Assembly: GCF_009026145.1 (NCBI RefSeq)
Contig: NZ_WBUE01000003.1
Location: 124,001 to 188,000, forward strand
Reading direction: 5' to 3'
Source: Hyphomicrobium sp.
Lineage (GTDB): Bacteria > Pseudomonadota > Alphaproteobacteria > Rhizobiales > Hyphomicrobiaceae
Length of the DNA: 64,000 bases
Shown: piece after piece, positions 14,630 to 23,144 of the stretch
Layout: every line of letters starts with the position of its first letter
How positions within the stretch are numbered: the stretch's first letter is position 1
Program-made: the position numbers and the translations under genes
The notes under the pieces: model-generated
Told to the model about the DNA's origin: nothing
Database searches by the model: none
What the model saw: the letters and a program-made list of their open reading frames with translations, nothing else

Positions 14630-17491
14630 ATGGTGATCGGCGCCCAAAATGGTGGTTCCGGGAGGGCCGAATCGGCACTCACGACCGAGCTACTGCGACT
14701 CGTGCAAGAGCTCGTGTGGGAGCTCCACCCCCACATGCGGCGCACGGTTGCGATCAAGCTCGACAGTGATCTCGACCGCGACCTCGGCCTCGATAGCCTC
14801 GGGCGTGCCGAATTGGTCCTGAGGATCGATCGCACCTTCAAGGTTCGCCTACCAGACCGCGTCATCGGCGAGGTAGACACCCCGAATGACTTGCTCCGGG
14901 CTTTGCGCGAAGCCTTTCCTGAGCACGGCGCTCCGCTCACGCTTCCCCCCGCCGGCGAGGCGGTTTTACTGCCCGAGGTGAGCGCTCCACACGCGGCGCA
15001 GACGCTCATTGATACGCTCAGTTTTCACGTGGTGAGGCACGGCACCCGCCCGCATATCTACTTGTGGCGCGGAGAGGATGACGAGCAGTGCATTACCTAC
15101 ACCACGCTTGACCGCGCGAGCCGGGCGATTGCACTCGGACTCCTGGAGCGAGGCCTTGCGCCGGGCGACCGCGTTGCGATCATGCTCCCGACCGAGGCGG
15201 CATTCTTCGAAGCGTTCTACGGGGTCATCTACGCCGGCGGGATCCCGGTCCCGATCTATCCGCCGTTTCGCCGCGCCCAAGTCGAGGACCATCTGCGGCG
15301 GCAGGCCGGCATCCTACGTAACGCCGGCGCAAGCGTGCTCATCGTTGGCTCGGAGATACGCAGTCTCGGCGCGCTGCTTTTCGGACTGACGAGCGATCTT
15401 CGCCATATCGAAACGGTCGCGGAGCTGAGCAGCGTCGGATCGCTCGAGCAAGCGCTGCCGGCCGCGTCCGATACTGTGGCGCTCATACAGTACACGTCGG
15501 GCAGCACTGGCGATCCAAAGGGCGTCGTGCTTACCCATGCCAACCTGCTCGCTAATGTCCGCGCCATGGGTGAAGCGCTTGACGCCAGCTCGGCAGACAC
15601 TTTCGTCAGTTGGCTGCCACTCTACCACGACATGGGGCTGATCGGCGCGTGGCTTGGCACGCTTTATTATGGCGCCCCGACCGTCATCATGCCGCCTCTC
15701 GCCTTCCTGGCCGATCCTGGACGATGGCTGCGAGCGATCGGCCGTCACCATGCCACCCTTTCGGCGGCTCCCAATTTCGCATTCGAGCTCTGCTGCAAAA
15801 ATGTCCGCGACGAAGATATCGAAGGCTTCGATCTGGGCTCGCTGCGCATGGTGGTTAACGGCGCCGAGCCGGTGAGCCCAGCGACCATCGCCCGCTTCAG
15901 CCAACGATTTGCGAAGTTCGGCTTTCGCCCTCAGGCAATGGCCCCAGTCTATGGCCTGGCAGAAAACGCAGTAGGCCTCGCCTTTCCGCCCGTCGGGCGG
16001 CCCCCCATCATCGACCGCGTGCAGCGCACTGCGCTTTCACGCGATGGCAAGGCTCTCCCCGCCGGGCCAGAAGACCCAACGGCGCTGGAATTTGTCGCCT
16101 GCGGACGTCCCATCCCGCGCCACGAGATTCGCATTGTCGATGACGCCGACATCGAGGTTCCGGACCGCACGGAGGGTCGCCTCCAGTTCAAGGGGCCGTC
16201 CGCCACCAAGGGCTACTTCCGCAACCCGCAGAAGACGCGCACTCTGTTCGACGGCGAGTGGCTGGAAAGCGACGACCGTGCCTACATCGCCAACGGCGAT
16301 GTCTTCATCACGGGACGCATCAAGGACATCATCATCAAGGCCGGACGCAACATCTACCCGCACGAGCTTGAGGAGCTGGTCGGCGGCATTGAAGGCGTGC
16401 GCAAGGGATGCGTCGCCGCGTTTCCCACGGTCGACGAGAGAAGCGGAACGGAGCGGTTGGTCGTGCTTGCAGAGACGCGACTAACCGATCCAGATGCCAT
16501 CGCGGCCATGAAGCGGAGGATCGTCGAGGCTGCAACCACGCTGCTCGACATGTCACCGGACGAGGTCATTGCGGCGCCGCCGCGCACCGTGCCCAAGACA
16601 TCGAGCGGAAAGATCCGCCGCTCGGCCGCGCGCGCGCTCTACGAGAGCGGCCAACTCTCGGCGAAGGGACGCGCGCTGTGGTGGCAATTGATGCGGCTCA
16701 CCATCTCGAGCTTCGGCGTGCGCACGCGCCGGGCGTGGCATCAGCTGGGGGAATACTTCTTTGCTGCGTACTGGTGGAGCCTACTTGTCGTGATCGCGGT
16801 CCTCCTCTGGCTCCTGGCACTACTGTTGCCGCGGCGGAACTGGCGCCAGGCTTCGATCCACTGGGCAGCGCGCGCTTTCCTTTGGCTCACCGGCAGTGCG
16901 CCCCAGGTCGAGGCCGAGGCATGGCCGCCGGACAAAGGCGTCATCTTGATCTCCAACCATTCAAGCTACCTCGACTCACTCGTAATTGCCGCCGTCGTCC
17001 CAGGAAACCTGAGCTTCGTTGCCAAGGAGGAGCTTGCCGGCCAGCGAGTCGCAGGGCCTTTTCTGCGCCGCATCGGCACACTGTTTGCGCGCCGTACCGA
17101 CGCCGCCGGCGGCGTCGAGGATACTCAGCGACAGCTCGCGGCGGTCCGTTCAGGCGAACGCATCGTATCATTTCCCGAGGGAACGCTCACACGTATGCCG
17201 GGCCTTCTCGCTTTCCAGCTCGGTGCATTCCTCGTTGCAGCAGAGGCCGGCGTGCCCGTCATACCGATCACGATCCGCGGGACGCGTTCGATTCTACGCG
17301 GCGGCCAATGGTTCCCGCGCCGCGGACCAATTCAGGTGCATATGGGCCGTGCGCTGGCCCCGGATGGCGAAGATTTCAACGCGGCTGTGCGCTTACGCGA
17401 CGTGGCTCGCACCCAGATGCTGCAACGCTGCGGCGAACCGGACCTCGCATACGAGAGGGTAGAGTTGGAGATGCCGGCCGCCCGCGGCTAA
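14630..17491 (+). CDS. ACP - fatty acyl-AMP ligase - PlsC acyltransferase fusion
   Basis: A 953-residue three-part enzyme. Residues about 15-95 form an acyl carrier protein domain with 'DLGLDSLGRAEL'; Ser56 is the phosphopantetheine site. Residues about 125-670 are a FAAL/AMP-ligase ('YTSGSTGDPKG' at 288-298, 'SWLPLYHDMGLIG', 'VYGLAENAVGLAF', 'VPKTSSGK' at 654-661). A membrane segment follows at about 710-733, and then a PlsC acyltransferase with 'NHSSYLDS' (H777-x4-D782) and 'FPEGTLTR' at 848-855. The arrangement suggests that a free fatty acid is activated, loaded on the tethered ACP and passed to a lysophospholipid-like acceptor at the membrane. The ATG at 14630 has GGAG about 8 bases upstream. 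Confidence 0.93.
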   Translation: MVIGAQNGGSGRAESALTTELLRLVQELVWELHPHMRRTVAIKLDSDLDRDLGLDSLGRAELVLRIDRTFKVRLPDRVIGEVDTPNDLLRALREAFPEHGAPLTLPPAGEAVLLPEVSAPHAAQTLIDTLSFHVVRHGTRPHIYLWRGEDDEQCITYTTLDRASRAIALGLLERGLAPGDRVAIMLPTEAAFFEAFYGVIYAGGIPVPIYPPFRRAQVEDHLRRQAGILRNAGASVLIVGSEIRSLGALLFGLTSDLRHIETVAELSSVGSLEQALPAASDTVALIQYTSGSTGDPKGVVLTHANLLANVRAMGEALDASSADTFVSWLPLYHDMGLIGAWLGTLYYGAPTVIMPPLAFLADPGRWLRAIGRHHATLSAAPNFAFELCCKNVRDEDIEGFDLGSLRMVVNGAEPVSPATIARFSQRFAKFGFRPQAMAPVYGLAENAVGLAFPPVGRPPIIDRVQRTALSRDGKALPAGPEDPTALEFVACGRPIPRHEIRIVDDADIEVPDRTEGRLQFKGPSATKGYFRNPQKTRTLFDGEWLESDDRAYIANGDVFITGRIKDIIIKAGRNIYPHELEELVGGIEGVRKGCVAAFPTVDERSGTERLVVLAETRLTDPDAIAAMKRRIVEAATTLLDMSPDEVIAAPPRTVPKTSSGKIRRSAARALYESGQLSAKGRALWWQLMRLTISSFGVRTRRAWHQLGEYFFAAYWWSLLVVIAVLLWLLALLLPRRNWRQASIHWAARAFLWLTGSAPQVEAEAWPPDKGVILISNHSSYLDSLVIAAVVPGNLSFVAKEELAGQRVAGPFLRRIGTLFARRTDAAGGVEDTQRQLAAVRSGERIVSFPEGTLTRMPGLLAFQLGAFLVAAEAGVPVIPITIRGTRSILRGGQWFPRRGPIQVHMGRALAPDGEDFNAAVRLRDVARTQMLQRCGEPDLAYERVELEMPAARG

Positions 17492-17499
17492 TCAGTGCG

Positions 17500-18042
17500 C
17501 TAGTCGACCATGAGAAACGGGAAGCGGCGAAGATCCTCGCGCGTCCAAAGAGAGAGCCCAGCACGGTTGTTCACCGTCTCGATGTCGATCACGCAGTCGG
17601 GATCCGAAAAGTCGATGCGGCCAGGTTGACCCATCTCAACGAGCTTGTCGAGCAACGCGGTATCGAGCTGTTTCTCCTCGGAGAGTGAGCTCAACTGATC
17701 CCCCATTCCGCGCCTGTGGAGTCGAATGTGGAACGTCTTGCCTGCTATGCGGTCGGCCCAGCCAAGAATGGCGGCGCTCGCCTTCTGATCGAACTCCTCC
17801 CGCGATCTGAATTCGAACGTCTCCTGCGCTGGCATGAGCCGTGAGATGTCGTTGATCAGGGTCATGTCGCGGCCCATCAACTCAGAAAGCGACCGCATCA
17901 GCGCGACGATATCGTCCACTTCCATCACTAGAACATTGTGAAACCCGGTCGTCTCGACTTTTCCGAATTTCTCCAACCCGCGCTGCGCATGGCGGCGCGC
18001 GAAGCGGTCGCTGACAGTGACTACCACGTTCCAGTCTTTCAT
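17500..18042 (-). CDS. THUMP-domain protein
   Basis: A 180-residue protein with a THUMP-type RNA-binding fold and no catalytic partner domain. The signature parts are 'AGKTFHIRLHRRGMG' and 'VIDIETVNNRAGLSLWTREDLRRFPFL', the usual end of the domain. In ThiI, TrmN-type or CPSF-like enzymes THUMP carries tRNA to a fused enzyme; here it stands alone, as in some archaeal and bacterial tRNA acetyltransferase partners. The ATG at 18042 is chosen because the extension up to 18318 overlaps the divergent gene and is low-quality sequence. The ribosome binding site is weak. It is convergent with the lipid fusion gene, 8 bases away. Confidence 0.8.
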   Translation of the reverse strand: MKDWNVVVTVSDRFARRHAQRGLEKFGKVETTGFHNVLVMEVDDIVALMRSLSELMGRDMTLINDISRLMPAQETFEFRSREEFDQKASAAILGWADRIAGKTFHIRLHRRGMGDQLSSLSEEKQLDTALLDKLVEMGQPGRIDFSDPDCVIDIETVNNRAGLSLWTREDLRRFPFLMVD

Positions 18043-18177
18043 TTCCGATGACCGCAAGTCTCCCTTGCCATCCACGGCGGAGCATACCACTGATGGTTCA
18101 CGAAACGTGTCGTCATTGGCCGGGGATTGGCGGAGGCTTCGGCGTATGGCTTTGCCGACGGATAATGCCGAAATCAG

Positions 18178-19257
18178 GTGAGCGAGGCAGCGATCGTGCA
18201 TCATCATGTCAGCGTGCCCGAAACCGGCTTGCCCACGCTCGCCGCCAAGGTCGCGTTCCTTGCCACGCCCGCCGCCTACCCTGAGCCGGTCGGCGAGGTC
18301 GTTCGTCGCGAGACGCACATGTCGTTCGTGTTCCTCGCGGGCGACAAGGTCTACAAGCTCAAGAAGCCGGTCCGTTTCCCGTACCTGGACTTCTCAACGC
18401 TCGAACGCAGGGAAGCGGCATGTAGCGAGGAGCTTCGCCTCAACCGCCGGCTGGCGCCGGATGTCTATCTCGGCGTCGTGCCGCTAGTGGCTACCGAGGA
18501 GGGCCTGTCGATCGGCGGTCGCGGCGCGACCATCGACTGGCTTGTCGTGATGCGCCGGTTAGCAGAACGCTGGGCGCTCGACCACGCCATCGAAGAGCAT
18601 CGGGTCAGCACCTCCCAGCTCGACCGGCTGATCACGACACTCGGACGATTCTACCGTCACGCCCAGCGCCCATTCGTGACACCAGCCGCACAGATCGCTG
18701 AGTGGCATCGGAACATCTCCGATGATTGCTGCATTCTGCTCGACCGGCGCTTTAGTCTGCCGGCCGGGCTCGTCAGAAAGATCGAGCGAACTCAGAGATG
18801 CTTCCTCGAGCGGCGGGCTGGCATTCTGACACGGCGCGAGCGCGAGCGCCGTATTGTCGATGGCCACGGCGATCTGCGTCCAGAGCACATCTGGCTCACC
18901 GACGGAATCAAGATCATCGACTGCCTGGAGTTCAACATCCGGCTCAGGACAGTCGATCCCTTCGATGAGATCGCCTACTTGAGCCTCGAATGCGAGCGGC
19001 TTGGCGCCCCTTGGATCGGAGACTACGTTAAGCGCGGTATATCGCGCGTGCTGCACGACGATCCTGAGCCCGAGTTATTCCTATTCTATCGTTGCCACCG
19101 CGCCGCGCTGCGCGCGCGCCTTGCCGTTGCGCATCTGTTGGAGCCCAACCCGCGCACACCCGAGAAGTGGCCGCGGCGAGCACGCGCTTACTTGGAAATC
19201 GCGGGACGCGATGCGGTGCGTCTGGACCGTGTGCTCAATAGACCAGGAGGTCGGTAA
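18178..19257 (+). CDS. Aminoglycoside phosphotransferase-like kinase (COG2187 type)
   Basis: A 359-residue protein with the APH/choline-kinase fold. 'MSFVFLAGDKVYKLKKPV' holds the ATP-binding lysine, 'VDGHGDLRPEHIWL' (about 228-240) is the catalytic loop with the Asp, and 'IKIIDCLEFNIRLRTVDPFDEIAYL' gives the metal-binding Asp. The usual gluconate-kinase-like AAA domain that some relatives carry at the C-terminus is absent. The substrate is unknown. It starts with GTG at 18178 and its last 23 bases overlap the 3' end of the oppositely oriented PRPP synthetase gene. Confidence 0.86.
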   Translation: MSEAAIVHHHVSVPETGLPTLAAKVAFLATPAAYPEPVGEVVRRETHMSFVFLAGDKVYKLKKPVRFPYLDFSTLERREAACSEELRLNRRLAPDVYLGVVPLVATEEGLSIGGRGATIDWLVVMRRLAERWALDHAIEEHRVSTSQLDRLITTLGRFYRHAQRPFVTPAAQIAEWHRNISDDCCILLDRRFSLPAGLVRKIERTQRCFLERRAGILTRRERERRIVDGHGDLRPEHIWLTDGIKIIDCLEFNIRLRTVDPFDEIAYLSLECERLGAPWIGDYVKRGISRVLHDDPEPELFLFYRCHRAALRARLAVAHLLEPNPRTPEKWPRRARAYLEIAGRDAVRLDRVLNRPGGR

Positions 19258-20266
19258 GTGTGCGCCCCTCGTGAAGGCGCGCGATAGCCTCGGCAAACAG
19301 GGATGCGCTGGGCAGGATGTCCAGCTTGTCGCGCGTTGCGCCGAGCGGAAGCCGGAACGCCGGAACGGCATCGGTGATGACGATACGCTCGATCACAGGG
19401 TCGGCAAGAGCCTCGGCGGCTCCCTCCATGAAGAGGCCGTGCGCAGCGAGCGCGATGATCCGGCACGCTCCGGCATTGCGCGCCGCCTTGGCGGCCCGCA
19501 CAAGCGTGCCGCCCGTTGAGATCAAATCGTCGATGATGAGCGCAGTGGCGCCATGGACGTCGCCCACGAACAGGTCGCCGGTGACGACGCCGGCGCTGCG
19601 ATGCTTGTCAGCGAATGCCTTGCCGATCGGACGTTCGCATGCCGCTTCCAGCGCCTCACGAAACAGCTCCGCCCGCTTCGCACCTCCGGTATCGGGTGAA
19701 ACGACGCATAGTCCTTCGTCTTTCAACTTTTTCGCATAATCGACGAAGAGCGGCGCCGCAGTCAGAGTAACGGTCCGGAAGCGGAAGGCGTTCTCGAAGG
19801 CCACTGGATTGTGCACATCGAGCGTTACGATGGCGTCCGCTCCTACGCTTTCGAACATGGCGGCCACGTATCGCGTCGTCACGGGATCGTTTGGTTTGGT
19901 GCGGCGGTCCTTGCGCGCATAGCAGAGGTAAGGCACGACTGCCGTCACGCGTGCAGCGCCCGCATCCTTCAGTGCGCCGATGAAGAATAGAAGCCGGCAT
20001 AGCTTGTCATTGGCGCTTGCCGCCGGCCCCCCGTGAAGGCTCTGGATGACAAAGACATCGGCATTGCCCACTGGATCGAGGGGGCGCGCCTTGTGCTCGC
20101 CATCCTCAAATTCGCGCTCCTCGTGCCTGGAGAGCGGCTTTCCCAGTTGGTGAGCGATGGCGCTGCCCAGTTCCTCCGTGGCGTTGAGAGCAAATACCCG
20201 CAACCGGTCAGCAGTCGCCAAGCGCGGCCCGGCTTCGTGCGGAGTCCATAGCCGAACGCTCGCCAT
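19235..20266 (-). CDS. prs: Ribose-phosphate pyrophosphokinase (PRPP synthetase)
   Basis: Makes 5-phosphoribosyl-1-pyrophosphate from ribose 5-phosphate and ATP. The 343-residue protein has both phosphoribosyltransferase-fold halves: 'VVPYLCYARKDRRTKPNDPVT' (ATP site), 'VTLDVHNPVAFENAF' in place of the classic 'DLH..Q.QGFF', 'VVSPDTGGAKRAELF' (pyrophosphate loop) and 'ALIIDDLISTGGTLVRAA' (ribose-5-phosphate loop). The changes from the classical motifs suggest a variant, perhaps secondary, PRPP synthetase rather than the housekeeping copy. ATG at 20266 is preceded by AGGAAAGG. It is divergent from the capA-like gene with a perfect FNR box between them. Confidence 0.93.
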   Translation of the reverse strand: MASVRLWTPHEAGPRLATADRLRVFALNATEELGSAIAHQLGKPLSRHEEREFEDGEHKARPLDPVGNADVFVIQSLHGGPAASANDKLCRLLFFIGALKDAGAARVTAVVPYLCYARKDRRTKPNDPVTTRYVAAMFESVGADAIVTLDVHNPVAFENAFRFRTVTLTAAPLFVDYAKKLKDEGLCVVSPDTGGAKRAELFREALEAACERPIGKAFADKHRSAGVVTGDLFVGDVHGATALIIDDLISTGGTLVRAAKAARNAGACRIIALAAHGLFMEGAAEALADPVIERIVITDAVPAFRLPLGATRDKLDILPSASLFAEAIARLHEGRTLTDLLVY

Positions 20267-20295
20267 CACTTTGCCTTTCCTGGGGAACGTTCACA

Positions 20296-20315
20296 TTCAC
20301 GAAAGTATGCGTGAA
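20296..20315. promoter_or_regulatory. Inverted repeat upstream of prs
   Basis: TTCACG (20296-20301) and CGTGAA (20310-20315) form a 6-base perfect inverted repeat with an 8-base spacer, 30 bases upstream of the prs ATG. It could be an operator or part of the leader. No known consensus is matched. Confidence 0.25.
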
Positions 20316-20367
20316 GTCCTTCCTGCCTTCGCAACGAGAGATATGAAAGCCTTTGCATGTATGAGCG

Positions 20368-20381
20368 TTGATACCAGTCAA
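20368..20381. promoter_or_regulatory. Perfect FNR/FixK-type box between prs and capA-like gene
   Basis: TTGATACCAGTCAA is a perfect TTGA-N6-TCAA site. Its centre is 108 bases from the prs start and about 102 bases from the GTG of the capA-like gene (152 from its alternative ATG). Confidence 0.7.
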
Positions 20382-20475
20382 AATGCTCGAAGGGGCTGCC
20401 CATACTATGCAAGCGCGCCCGTATCGGCCATCAGAGTCACGCCGAGGCAATGACACAGAAGACTAGGCTTGCGGT

Positions 20476-21684
20476 GTGAGCCGGCCAATTGGCTACCCGC
20501 CACCGCAGCGCGGATTGCTGAACGAGATGTCTATTTCCGTCCCGTTGGAGAGACAATCGACCGGCCCGCTTGCTCAGGGCGGTGAAACGGTGACACTGTT
20601 TCTCGCCGGTGACGTCATGACGGGGCGCGGCATAGATCAAGTGCTCCCTCATCCCGGTGATCCGCAGATCTATGAATCCTATGCAAAGTCGGCGCAGAGC
20701 TATGTGAAGCTTGCCGAGCGCGCCAACGGCCCAATCGCAAAGCCGGTATCATTCGACTATATTTGGGGAGATGCGCTCATCGAGCTCACCCGCAGAAAGC
20801 CCGACCTGCGCATCATCAACCTCGAGACGGCAATCACGACAAGCACCAGCCCCGCACCGAAGGGCATCAACTACAGGATGAGCCCGGCCAACATCGGCGC
20901 CATCACTGCCGCCGGCATCGACTGCTGCATTCTGGCAAACAACCACGTTCTCGACTGGGGGCAGCGCGGTTTGCTCGAGGGGCTAACCGCGCTCGAGCAG
21001 GCGGGTGTCCGCTATGCGGGGGCCGGCCGGGACGACGTTGCTGCCGCGGCGCCTGCGATTCTGCCCCATGCGAAGGGCCGCGTGCTCGTGTTCGCTTTCG
21101 CCTTACCGAGCGCCGGCGTACCCCTTGGCTGGGCGGCCGCTACCAAGACCCCAGGCGTCAACGTCGCTTCGCGGCTTTCGCGCGAGGTCGCCGACCGTAT
21201 CGGCGAGCAGGTCCGCGCCGTCGCCAGAAGTGGGGACATTGTGGTGGCTTCGATCCACTGGGGTAGCAACTGGGGCTACGAGATTGCGCAGGAGGAGGCT
21301 GAATTTTCCCATCACCTCGTGGAGTCGTGCGGCGTGGACATCGTGCACGGGCATTCCTCGCATCACGTCAAGCGCATCGAGGTTCACCATGGCAAGCTCA
21401 TTCTTTATGGGTGCGGCGACTTCATTGACGATTACGAAGGCATAACCGGCTATGAGGAGTTCCGCGACGATCTCGTACTGATGTATTTTCCGACGCTGCG
21501 GATCGACGATGGCACGCTCGTCGGCCTCGAGATGGTGCCGCTGCAGATCCGCAATATGCGGCTTCACCGCGCTTCGCGCACGGACGCGGATTGGCTGGCA
21601 GACACGCTCGAGCGCGAGAGCAGGCCAGTTAAGACACACGTCAAGCTTGGCACCGATGACGTACTGCGGCTCGCTTGGCAATGA
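20476..21684 (+). CDS. CapA/PgsA-type metallophosphatase-like protein
   Basis: A 402-residue protein of the CapA family (poly-gamma-glutamate synthesis type), which has a calcineurin-like metal-dependent phosphoesterase fold. Metal and active-site motifs are in order: 'LFLAGDVMTGRGID', 'RIINLETAIT', 'LANNHVLDWGQRG', 'IVVASIHWGSNWGYE', 'DIVHGHSSHHVKRIEVHHGKLILYGCGDFIDDY'. No signal peptide or lipobox is visible, unlike CapA of Bacillus, and no capB/capC genes are near, so a role in capsule is doubtful. The start is either GTG 20476 or ATG 20527; both have weak ribosome binding sites and the domain begins after both. Confidence 0.9.
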   Translation: MSRPIGYPPPQRGLLNEMSISVPLERQSTGPLAQGGETVTLFLAGDVMTGRGIDQVLPHPGDPQIYESYAKSAQSYVKLAERANGPIAKPVSFDYIWGDALIELTRRKPDLRIINLETAITTSTSPAPKGINYRMSPANIGAITAAGIDCCILANNHVLDWGQRGLLEGLTALEQAGVRYAGAGRDDVAAAAPAILPHAKGRVLVFAFALPSAGVPLGWAAATKTPGVNVASRLSREVADRIGEQVRAVARSGDIVVASIHWGSNWGYEIAQEEAEFSHHLVESCGVDIVHGHSSHHVKRIEVHHGKLILYGCGDFIDDYEGITGYEEFRDDLVLMYFPTLRIDDGTLVGLEMVPLQIRNMRLHRASRTDADWLADTLERESRPVKTHVKLGTDDVLRLAWQ

Positions 21685-21693
21685 CGGCGTTGT

Positions 21694-21707
21694 TTGACCC
21701 AGATCAG
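21694..21707. promoter_or_regulatory. FNR/FixK-type box before hydrolase-PRTase operon
   Basis: TTGACCCAGATCAG matches TTGA-N6-TCAA with one mismatch at the last base. The centre is about 81 bases before the ATG at 21782. It would control the hydrolase, phosphoribosyltransferase, small protein and USP genes if these form one operon. Confidence 0.6.
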
Positions 21708-21781
21708 TGACACGCCGCCAACGGCATTTAGACTGCCGCCCGCACTAAACGGCGATTGTGCAAGTCCCGGAGCGGAACGTC

Positions 21782-22432
21782 ATGGTAAGCTCCACGCTCA
21801 CCCACGATATCTCGGTCATGCCCCGAGGACTTCCGGGGTTTCTCACCCTGCCTGAGGCGGCGACGGGGATCGTTGTCTTTGCCCACGGCAGTGGCTCCAG
21901 TCGCCTCAGCCCACGCAACCAGCATGTCGCGCAAGGCCTCAACAAGGCGGGGCTCGCCACGTTGCTGTTCGATCTCTTGCTCCCCCAGGAGGCCGACGAC
22001 CGGCGTAACGTCTTCAATATTCCCCTGCTTGCAACCCGGCTCGAAGAAGCGCTGAATTGGCTTAGCGGGAGCAAAGCCGCGCGTATGTCCGTCGGCCTCT
22101 TCGGGGCCAGCACGGGCGCCGCGGCGGCGCTGGTCGCGGCAGCGCGGCACGCCGATGAAGTAAGAGCCGTCGTCTCTCGAGGCGGGCGCCCCGACCTTGC
22201 CGCCACCGCACTAGTCCGCGTTAAAGCGCCGACGCTGCTCATCGTCGGCGGGTACGACGACGAGGTGATCAGACTCAACGAAGCGGCACTGGCTGAACTG
22301 CATTGTGAAAAGCGGCTCGAAATTGTGCCCGGCGCAACGCACCTGTTCGAGGAGCATGGCACGCTCGATGCGGTCATAGAGCTGGCGACCGCCTGGTTCG
22401 TCCGGTTTCTAGGAAAGGGCTCCGAAACATGA
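21782..22432 (+). CDS. Alpha/beta hydrolase (dienelactone hydrolase-like)
   Basis: A 216-residue alpha/beta-hydrolase. 'GIVVFAHGSGSSRLSPRN' is the oxyanion-hole region, 'GLFGASTGAAAAL' carries the nucleophile Ser in G-x-S-x-G, 'LLIVGGYDDEVI' the acid Asp and 'GATHLFEEHG' the catalytic His, so the triad is complete. The substrate is unknown. The ATG at 21782 is chosen because GGAG lies about 8 bases upstream; GTG 21758 lacks one. The stop overlaps the phosphoribosyltransferase start as ATGA. In M. tuberculosis the DosR-regulated protein Rv0571c joins the same two domains in one chain, which suggests joint function here. Confidence 0.9.
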   Translation: MVSSTLTHDISVMPRGLPGFLTLPEAATGIVVFAHGSGSSRLSPRNQHVAQGLNKAGLATLLFDLLLPQEADDRRNVFNIPLLATRLEEALNWLSGSKAARMSVGLFGASTGAAAALVAAARHADEVRAVVSRGGRPDLAATALVRVKAPTLLIVGGYDDEVIRLNEAALAELHCEKRLEIVPGATHLFEEHGTLDAVIELATAWFVRFLGKGSET

Positions 22433-23127
22433 GGGGAAAGTTCTTCACCAACCGGACGCAAGCCGGCAAGCTCTTGGCGCAAGCGGTCGTGCAGCGTGGT
22501 TATGCCGATCCCGTCGTACTCGGCCTGCCGCGTGGGGGGGTGCCGGTCGCCGCCGAGGTGGCTGCCGCACTCAAGGCGCCTCTCGACGTGGTCCTCGTAC
22601 GCAAGATAGGGGCGCCGTTCCAGCGCGAGCTCGCTATGGGTGCTGTCGTCGATGGCGACGCGCCCGAGATCGCGCGCAACGAGGACGTCATACGCGAGTT
22701 TGGCGTTACTGATGCCGAATTCCAGAAGGCGGCGGATGAGCAGCTCAAGATCATCGAGGCGCGCCGCGCATTGTGGCTTGCGGGGCGCACGCGGGTACCA
22801 ATCAAGGACAGAACGGTCATCCTTGTCGACGATGGGATCGCGACGGGCGCGACAATACGGGCGTCGCTGCACGCGCTGAAGAAACGGGGAGCGAGCCGCA
22901 CCGTCGTTGCAACGCCCGTTGCCCCGCCGAGTACGGTCGAGTCTCTGCGGCAAGAGGCCGATGATGTGATCTGCCTCGAGACGCCGGAGTATTTCGGCGC
23001 CATTGGCTTTTTCTACCTCGACTTCTCGCAAGTGAGCGACGCTGAGGTCACGAGCATCCTCGAAAGTCAGGGTAGCGAGGCTGTTTCGGAGCAGCGCGTC
23101 GCGGCCAATTCGACGAGTTCGCCATAG
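22429..23127 (+). CDS. Phosphoribosyltransferase domain protein
   Basis: A 232-residue type I PRTase-fold protein. 'DRTVILVDDGIATGATIRASLHAL' at about residues 124-147 is the PRPP-binding loop, and 'VVLGLPRGGVPVAAEVAAAL' is the N-terminal signature of this stress-linked subfamily, with 'DVVLVRKIGAP' following. The acceptor base is unknown. It is translationally coupled to the hydrolase by an ATGA overlap and is followed by a small gene and a USP gene. A variant PRPP synthetase is encoded only 2 kb away, so substrate supply could be co-induced. Confidence 0.93.
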   Translation: MRGKFFTNRTQAGKLLAQAVVQRGYADPVVLGLPRGGVPVAAEVAAALKAPLDVVLVRKIGAPFQRELAMGAVVDGDAPEIARNEDVIREFGVTDAEFQKAADEQLKIIEARRALWLAGRTRVPIKDRTVILVDDGIATGATIRASLHALKKRGASRTVVATPVAPPSTVESLRQEADDVICLETPEYFGAIGFFYLDFSQVSDAEVTSILESQGSEAVSEQRVAANSTSSP

Positions 23128-23144
23128 GCGGGTCGGTGGAAATC

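Noticed and set aside
20476-21684. CapA-like gene taken as evidence for a poly-gamma-glutamate capsule
   Set aside because: No capB, capC or pgsE-like genes are near and no membrane anchor is seen, so only the enzyme fold is claimed.
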